DNA of 64,000 nucleotides from Actinophytocola xanthii (GTDB lineage Bacteria > Actinomycetota > Actinomycetes > Mycobacteriales > Pseudonocardiaceae). Below, piece after piece: positions 59,396-64,000 of this stretch; within the stretch, counting starts at the first letter, position 1, and each line of letters opens with the position of its first letter. The notes below the pieces were generated by a model that was not told the origin of the DNA, did not search any database, and saw only the letters and a list, made by a program, of their open reading frames with translations. The position numbers were made by a program, and so were the translations under genes. Location: NCBI RefSeq assembly GCF_001921205.1, contig NZ_MSIE01000007.1:1-64000 (forward strand), read 5' to 3'.

Positions 59396-60118
59396 ATGAC
59401 GCGTGCACTGCTGTACGACTTCGACGGCCTGCTGATCGACAGCGAGGTGGCGGGACTGCGGTCCTGGCACGCGCTCTACGAGTCGTTCGGCCAGACCCTG
59501 GACCGCGAGCACTGGCTCGGCGAGATCGCCGCCGGTCGCGGTCCCTGCATGCCGATCGCCCAGCTCGAGGAGGCGCTCGGCCGCGCCCTGGACTGGGAGG
59601 AGCTCGAGCCACGGCGCAGGACCCACCGCGACGAGCTGATCGTGGCCCGGCCCGGCGTGCGCGACCACCTCGCCCGTGCCGCCGAGCTCGGCCTCCGCTG
59701 CGCGATCGTGTCCAACGCGCCGGGCTGGTGGATCGACGAGCAGCTCGCCAACACCGGTCTGGACCGCGCGCACTTCGCGGTGGTCGTCTGCAAGGACGGC
59801 AAGCGTGCGGGCAAACCCGCTCCCGACGCCTACCTCGCCGCGCTGGACGCCCTGGGGCTGCGGGCCGAGGACGCGCTGGCCTTCGAGGACTCGCCGGTGG
59901 GCGTCGCGGCGGCGAAGGCCGCCGGGCTGCGCTGCGTGGCCGTGCCCAACGAGGTCACCGCCGAGCTGGCGCTGGACGCGGCCGACCAGGTGATCCCGTC
60001 GCTGGACGCGGTGACGCTCGACGAGTTGCTCGAGCATCACGGCTCCAGCACGATGCGGCCGACCGTCCCCCCGCCGGCCAACTCGGCCAGCACCCGGTCC
60101 GCGTCGGCCAGCGGGTAG
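59396..60118 (+). CDS. HAD superfamily phosphatase
   Basis: The 240-residue protein has the beta-phosphoglucomutase/phosphatase-type HAD motifs: motif I LLYDFDGLLIDSE (nucleophile Asp), motif II CAIVSNAP, motif III KDGKRAGKPAPDAY and motif IV ALAFEDSPVG. It is probably a phosphatase for a sugar or nucleoside monophosphate. ATG at 59396 is used. The last 82 bases overlap the convergent alcohol dehydrogenase gene, so the Ser/Thr-rich C-terminal tail (PPANSASTRSASA) may be dispensable. Its place between the two operons suggests removal of a phosphate in that pathway. Confidence 0.9.
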   Translation: MTRALLYDFDGLLIDSEVAGLRSWHALYESFGQTLDREHWLGEIAAGRGPCMPIAQLEEALGRALDWEELEPRRRTHRDELIVARPGVRDHLARAAELGLRCAIVSNAPGWWIDEQLANTGLDRAHFAVVVCKDGKRAGKPAPDAYLAALDALGLRAEDALAFEDSPVGVAAAKAAGLRCVAVPNEVTAELALDAADQVIPSLDAVTLDELLEHHGSSTMRPTVPPPANSASTRSASASG

Positions 60119-61050
60119 CGCCCGGAGACGACCGCGCGGAGGTGGCCGTCGGCGAGCAGCCGGACGGCCTCCCGCGCGTCGTCCAGGGTGGCCCCGACCG
60201 ACCCGCGGACGACGACCTCCTTGGTGACGATCCGGGAGACGTCGACCGGCGCCGGGCGGTCCGTGTACCCGATCAGCACCAGGCGACCCCCGGTGCGGAG
60301 CAGGTCCACACAGACCGCCGGGGTGCTCTCGTTACCGACCGTGTCGACCGCGACGTCCGCGCCGCGGCCGCTGGTCAGCTCGCGGACCGCCGCGGCGACG
60401 TCGACCGAGCCCAGCACGACGTCGGTGGCACCGACCTGCTTGGCCTTCTCGAGGCTCGCCTCGTGCACGTCGACCGCGATCACGCTCGCGCCGTCCAGGA
60501 CCGCCGCCTGGGTCACGGCGAGCCCGATGCCGCCGACGCCCATCACCACCACGGTCTCGCCCGCCCGCACGCCGGCGACCCGCCGACCGGCGTGCAGGGC
60601 TGTGGTGCCGGAGCAGCCCATCACCGCGGCGTCGGCGTACCCCACCGAGTCCGGCAGCGGCACGCAGCAGCGCGCGGCGACCAGCATGTACTCGGCGTAC
60701 CCGCCGTCGGTGTCGAAGCCGTACTTCGCCTTCGGGGCGGGGCAGAGGTTCTCCAGCCCGTCCGCGCAGGCCGGGCAGCGCCCGCACCCGTCGTAGTAGT
60801 AGACGAGCACCCGTGTTCCGAGTGCGATGTCCACATCGGACGCGACGGCGACGACGTCCCCGGCCACCTCGTGCCCGGGAACCAGCGGCAGTGGCGGGGA
60901 GCTGGGTACGGCGTCGCGCAGGTGCAGGTCGGTGTGGCAGACGCCGGCGGCCCGGACGGCCACCACCACCTGTCCGGGGCCCGGCTCCGGGCGCGGTCGC
61001 TCGCCCACCCGCAGCGGGGCGTGGGTGGCCTCGATCCAGGCGGCCCTCAC
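60037..61050 (-). CDS. Zinc-dependent alcohol dehydrogenase
   Basis: The 337-residue protein is a medium-chain dehydrogenase: RAAGVCHTDLHLRD (catalytic Cys/Asp), PLVPGHEVAGDV (His-Glu), structural zinc cysteines in GCGRCPACADGLENLC and the NAD loop VVMGVGGIGLAVTQAAVL. It interconverts alcohols and aldehydes. GTG at 61050 overlaps the TenA-like stop. It is last in the operon FAD subunit-PurE-like-TenA-like-ADH. A role in oxidising a hydroxymethyl to a formyl group is a natural guess but unproven. Confidence 0.93.
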   Translation of the reverse strand: MRAAWIEATHAPLRVGERPRPEPGPGQVVVAVRAAGVCHTDLHLRDAVPSSPPLPLVPGHEVAGDVVAVASDVDIALGTRVLVYYYDGCGRCPACADGLENLCPAPKAKYGFDTDGGYAEYMLVAARCCVPLPDSVGYADAAVMGCSGTTALHAGRRVAGVRAGETVVVMGVGGIGLAVTQAAVLDGASVIAVDVHEASLEKAKQVGATDVVLGSVDVAAAVRELTSGRGADVAVDTVGNESTPAVCVDLLRTGGRLVLIGYTDRPAPVDVSRIVTKEVVVRGSVGATLDDAREAVRLLADGHLRAVVSGRYPLADADRVLAELAGGGTVGRIVLEP

Positions 61051-61757
61051 GCCGCCGCCTCCTCGTCCCGGACCGTCCCCGGCCAGTCGACCTCGAGGTG
61101 CCAGGCCGAGTCGAACACGTCGACCTGGTGCTGGACGCTGCGCAGGTACAGCAGTTTCATCCGGGCCCGGCCCGCCTCGTCGGTGGCCCTGGCCCGGGCC
61201 TCCATCATGGCCGCGTGGGCCTCCGCCATCCGATGCACGGCACGCTGCACGTAGATGTCGGCCCATTTCTGGTAAGGGGCGGGGCCGTCGATCCGGACGC
61301 CCCGGAACCGCTCGCCGATGACCTTGGTGAACATCGCGCAGGGCAGCAGCGCCGATGCGATGTCGCCGATGTCGCCCTCCAGCGCGGTGCGCACCAGGTG
61401 GTTGGCGTACGCCTCCCGGGCGGGGGTGTACCTGCCGGGGTCGATCCGGAGCGTCTCGGTGTAGCCGAGCTCGTCGAGCAGCTCCTGCTTGGCCTGGATC
61501 TCGTTGAGCACCCAGACGTCGTCCAGCACCGTGGTCGCCGCCTTCGTCCACGCCGAGCCGGGCGGTGCCTTCGCGACGCCGAGAGCAAGCGTGCGATGTA
61601 GGTCCACAATGTACGGTGCGTCGTTGACCTGGAAGGAGACGAACTTCTCCACCGGTAGCTCGCCCGCTGCCATCGCCTCGATCCAGGGGTGGTGGCGGTA
61701 GGCGCGCCAGGCATCCGCGGCGCCCTGCTCGCACTCGGCGACGAAGGACTCGGTCAT
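61047..61757 (-). CDS. TenA-like (thiaminase II/PqqC fold) protein
   Basis: The 236-residue protein has the TenA helical fold: ELPVEKFVSFQVNDAPYIVDLHRTL (Asp conserved), then ASALLPCAMFTKVIGERF, where Cys matches the thiaminase II nucleophile, and KWADIYV. The C-terminal FDSAWHLEVDWPG differs from FWEMAY, in which TenA has a catalytic Glu; here Asp/Ser occupy it. TenA releases aminopyrimidine from thiamine breakdown products. Here it may cleave or bind another pyrimidine in the pathway. It overlaps its neighbours by four bases on both sides. Confidence 0.82.
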   Translation of the reverse strand: MTESFVAECEQGAADAWRAYRHHPWIEAMAAGELPVEKFVSFQVNDAPYIVDLHRTLALGVAKAPPGSAWTKAATTVLDDVWVLNEIQAKQELLDELGYTETLRIDPGRYTPAREAYANHLVRTALEGDIGDIASALLPCAMFTKVIGERFRGVRIDGPAPYQKWADIYVQRAVHRMAEAHAAMMEARARATDEAGRARMKLLYLRSVQHQVDVFDSAWHLEVDWPGTVRDEEAAA

Positions 61758-62257
61758 CGGCTCTCCTGTTCGGTTCGTCGGACGCTGTCGGCCACCCGCC
61801 GCGCCCGCCAGGACGCGACGCGCTCGCCGACCTCCGGATGTGCGGTGGCGATGATCTGCGCGGCCAGCAGGCCGGCGTTGACCCCGCCGTCGACGGCGAC
61901 CGTGGCCACCGGGTAGCCGTTGGGCATCTGGACTGTCGAGTAGAGCGAGTCGACGCCGCCGAGCGGACCACCGCCCAGCGGCACGCCGATCACCGGCAAC
62001 GTCGTGTACGCGGCCACCATCCCGGCGACGTGCGCGGCCTGCCCGGCGCCGCAGATCAGCACCGCGTACCCGCGGTCGGCGGCGGTCCTCGCGAACTCGG
62101 CGGTCTCGTCGGGTGTTCGGTGGGCCGACAGCACGTGGGTCGTCACCGGCACGCCGAGCTCGGTGAGGACCGCCGCCGCCTTGTCCATGCGGTCCGCGTA
62201 GACCCGGGAGGCCATCAGCACGCCCACGGTCGGCAGCCCCACGTCCGGCAGGCTCAC
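61754..62257 (-). CDS. Diverged PurE-like (AIR carboxylase family) protein
   Basis: The 167-residue protein keeps much of class I Pur[25 protein letters not shown] (catalytic His), [52 protein letters not shown]. But the AIR/phosphate-binding GSDSDW loop is replaced by ASRVYADR, so the housekeeping N5-CAIR mutase reaction is doubtful. No purK or other pur genes are adjacent. GTG at 62257 overlaps the FAD-subunit stop; the stop overlaps the TenA-like ATG. It probably works on another carboxylated heterocycle in the pathway. Confidence 0.8.
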   Translation of the reverse strand: MSLPDVGLPTVGVLMASRVYADRMDKAAAVLTELGVPVTTHVLSAHRTPDETAEFARTAADRGYAVLICGAGQAAHVAGMVAAYTTLPVIGVPLGGGPLGGVDSLYSTVQMPNGYPVATVAVDGGVNAGLLAAQIIATAHPEVGERVASWRARRVADSVRRTEQESR

Positions 62258-63102
62258 GAGGCCGCTCCCACGGCGGTGGCCAGCGCGCGCCGGACCACCA
62301 CGCGAACGAGGTGCGTGCGGTAGTCGGCGGAGGCGATCGCGTCCGCCGCGACCGGAACCGCGTCGGCGGCGAGGGCCGCCGCCCGCGCCAGGTCCCGGTC
62401 GTCCAGAGCCGTACCGACCAGGGTCTCGGCGACCACCTCGAGCCGGGAACCGTCGTGGCCGTGGACGAACGGCGCCACGTCGGCGCGGACGCAGGTGCCG
62501 TCCCGATCCCGCCGGACCCGGACCGCGACGCCGCCGATCGTGGCACCCACCGCGCGCCGGCCGACCTGGACGAAGGCGTGCCCGTCGCCGTGGTGCCAGG
62601 CCGGGAACTCCACGCCCGCGAGCAACGCCGGTCCGGCCAGCCCGCCGTTCGCGAACAGGTCGGCCGCGGGGCGGCGGTGTTCGCCCGCACCGTCGTGGAC
62701 CACGGCCGTCGCGTCGAGCACCGCGCACACGGCCGCGAGCTGCGTTGCCGGATCGCCGTTGGCGACGATGCCCGCGACGGTCCCCCGCGCCCGGGTCTGG
62801 GCGGTGCCGACCTGGGTGAGCGCGTCCGCCAGCAGGGGGGAGCGACCACGGGCCCACCGCCGGAGCGTCTCCTGCCGGCAGGTCGCGCCGACGGCGACCC
62901 CGCGGTCGTTCTCGACGAGCGTGTCCAGCTCCCCGGCCGGGTTGATGTCCACGAGGTGCGCCGGTCGCCGTCGGCGGCGGCGCATGGCGGGCACCAGGGT
63001 CAGCCCGCCGGCCAGCACGACGGCGCCGGGCAACGCGCCGAGCAGTTCGACGGCCTCCCGGGCGGACCGCACCGCGTGGTACTCACAGGGCGCCGGCCAC
63101 AT
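62254..63102 (-). CDS. FAD-binding subunit of a molybdenum hydroxylase
   Basis: The 282-residue protein has the FAD-binding fold of the CO/xanthine dehydrogenase medium subunit: VVLAGGLTLVPAMRRR (AGGxxL), VDINPAGELDTLVE, VGATCRQETLR, GTAQTRARGTVAGIVANGDPATQLAAVC and a C-terminal domain ending in RTHLVRVVVRRAL. It carries electrons from the Fe-S/Mo protein encoded at 56844-59330, which lacks its own FAD domain. It is the first gene of the upstream operon, with ATG at 63102 and an inverted repeat (63143) ahead. Confidence 0.92.
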   Translation of the reverse strand: MWPAPCEYHAVRSAREAVELLGALPGAVVLAGGLTLVPAMRRRRRRPAHLVDINPAGELDTLVENDRGVAVGATCRQETLRRWARGRSPLLADALTQVGTAQTRARGTVAGIVANGDPATQLAAVCAVLDATAVVHDGAGEHRRPAADLFANGGLAGPALLAGVEFPAWHHGDGHAFVQVGRRAVGATIGGVAVRVRRDRDGTCVRADVAPFVHGHDGSRLEVVAETLVGTALDDRDLARAAALAADAVPVAADAIASADYRTHLVRVVVRRALATAVGAAS

Positions 63103-63458
63103 GCCGACACCTCCCGGGACGGGGAATTCGCCTCGACAATTGGTGCGTTAGCGCACTCATCAAAGTGATCGCTCTCTTCGCTGAGATCAATTTCTTCCCG
63201 GAATAGAGTTTTACGGGAGATCGCTCAAACCCCCCTCAAGCACGACTCGACTTTTCGCCTACCAGTGGTAACGAAGATTTCCACGAAGATCACTTTTGCG
63301 CAGGTCACAGCCTTGTTGACAGCGGAGAACAGGAAGAATTCTCTTATCTCGTCGAGCGCCGGACGCGCACGAGGAGAACTATTTTTCGGTCACGATCATT
63401 TTGTGAATGTTAACGTGAACCATATTCTTCCGAAGTGGACAGGGCCGGACCCGCGCGT
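63103..63458. other. AT-rich non-coding region between two minus-strand genes
   Basis: These 356 bases are far richer in A+T than their surroundings, with runs such as TTTTTC and GATCAATTTCTT. I see no convincing gene: the one plus-strand ORF beginning at 63265 has atypical composition and runs antisense through the pullulanase gene. The region probably holds the promoter of the FAD-subunit operon and the end of the pullulanase transcript. Confidence 0.7.
63143..63156. promoter_or_regulatory. Inverted repeat upstream of the FAD-subunit operon
   Basis: GTGCG-TTAG-CGCAC lies 41 bases ahead of the ATG at 63102, in an AT-rich promoter. It may be the operator of a regulator not in this window. 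A short palindrome like this could also be accidental. Confidence 0.35.
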
Positions 63459-64000
63459 TCACCGGGAAACGAACACCGCGACGGTCCTGGCCGGCACGGC
63501 GAACGACCCGTCGGCGCGGTACTCGGACGTGCGCACGACCGGGTCCGCTCCCCCGGCCTGGACCGGGTGCAGCCGGTACCGGGCGCCGGCGAGGGCGGGA
63601 ACCGCCTGGGTGGTCGCCCGGCCCGAGGCGTTGAGGACCACGACGACGCTCTCCCACCGGGGGTCCAGATCCGGACCGGTGCGGTCGTCGAGGTGCATGA
63701 CGATCACGCCGGGCGTCTGGTCCGGTCCGCCGGTCGGGAAGCCCACCCGGCGCCGCACCAGCTCGGCCGACCCCAGCCGGAACAGCGGCGAGGAGAACCT
63801 GATGCGCAACAGGTCCACCGCCTGCCGGTGGGCGGTCCGCAGCTCCCGCTCCCCCGGCTCCAGTGCCGGGTCGGCCAGCAGCGGGCGCATGTAGGCCCAC
63901 TTGGCGGCGTTCTCGCCGCGTGGCGGCAGGCCCGAGCCCCAGGTCGACTCGCGGTAGGTCCAGTCGATCCGGTTGAACCAGTCCCCGGAGTTGAAGCTGT
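63459..64000 (-). CDS. C-terminal part of a pullulanase-type alpha-1,6-glucosidase (partial)
   Basis: The gene enters from the right edge; only its last 180 or so residues are present. The visible start (FNSGDWFNRIDWTYREST) is the end of the catalytic barrel region of pullulanases, where NSGDWFN is conserved. Then comes the C-terminal domain RQAVDLLRIRFSSPLFRLGSAELVRRRVGF, VIVMHLDD and VVVVLNASGRATTQAVPALAGARYRLHP. Pullulanases cut alpha-1,6 links in glycogen and starch-like polymers. The active site lies outside the window. Confidence 0.88.
   Translation of the reverse strand, partial: SFNSGDWFNRIDWTYRESTWGSGLPPRGENAAKWAYMRPLLADPALEPGERELRTAHRQAVDLLRIRFSSPLFRLGSAELVRRRVGFPTGGPDQTPGVIVMHLDDRTGPDLDPRWESVVVVLNASGRATTQAVPALAGARYRLHPVQAGGADPVVRTSEYRADGSFAVPARTVAVFVSR

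Noticed and set aside
63265-63894. A 209-codon plus-strand ORF starting in the AT-rich gap
   Set aside because: It runs antisense through the pullulanase C-terminal domain, its composition changes abruptly at 63420, and the first part looks like non-coding AT-rich DNA.

Overview
The window is very G+C-rich, with many GTG starts, gene pairs joined by 4-base overlaps (ATGA or GTGA), Tat signals and lipoproteins. It looks like the chromosome of a filamentous actinomycete. Gene content would fit the Pseudonocardiaceae, but that family placement is an inference. I see no rRNA, tRNA, CRISPR array, transposase or integrase.

Layout. 1-4.6 kb: a PadR regulator with a membrane protein, diverging from a membrane protein/multicopper oxidase operon; then a SnoaL-like protein and a bile-acid/sodium symporter family protein. 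4.65-8.68 kb: a visibly less G+C-rich island holding a Nudix hydrolase, an NrtR-like Nudix/winged-helix regulator and, divergent from it, a two-gene unit. One gene encodes a four-helix membrane protein ending in a Gly/Asn-rich motif. The other encodes an MTA/SAH-nucleosidase-fold protein that begins with the same motif. I read this as a candidate amyloid-signalling conflict (defence) system. 8.7-26.4 kb: mostly accessory housekeeping genes, including an AraC-type regulator, glycosyltransferases, a two-component system next to a membrane-fused multicopper oxidase, a complete sulfonate operon (ssuC-ssuB-ssuA-ssuD) preceded by a Cys-containing leader peptide, an SGNH hydrolase, a kinase-like phosphotransferase, and a Ser/Thr kinase paired with an FHA-like protein.

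26.5-46.4 kb: a large catabolic regulon. It contains a HisD-like dehydrogenase, a D-threonine-aldolase-like enzyme, two amidohydrolases, RidA, an IclR repressor, a complete Dpp/Opp-type ABC importer, a fumarylacetoacetase-family enzyme, two Gfo/Idh/MocA oxidoreductases, a class III aminotransferase, a secreted beta-propeller glycosidase-like protein and a GH36 alpha-galactosidase. Four near-identical GGAAC-N3-GTTCC palindromes sit in its promoter regions and are likely the IclR operators. 46.4-51.4 kb: a PHP-domain exported protein, a small HTH/Clp-N pair behind a perfect 16-bp inverted repeat, a serine hydrolase and a frameshifted gene.

51.5-63.1 kb: a second striking cluster. A tight operon encodes a fused 2Fe-2S/molybdopterin hydroxylase, a thymidylate-synthase-like protein resembling the CMP hydroxymethylase MilA, a nucleoside-deoxyribosyltransferase-fold protein resembling the HMCMP N-glycosidase MilB, a glycosyltransferase-like protein, an MFS exporter and a ThiD-like kinase. 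An adjacent operon adds a FAD-binding hydroxylase subunit, a diverged PurE-like protein, a TenA-like protein and a zinc alcohol dehydrogenase. Together they suggest a pathway that makes 5-hydroxymethylcytosine and tailors it into an exported pyrimidine metabolite. The window ends inside a pullulanase-type glycoside hydrolase gene, after a 0.36-kb AT-rich non-coding stretch.
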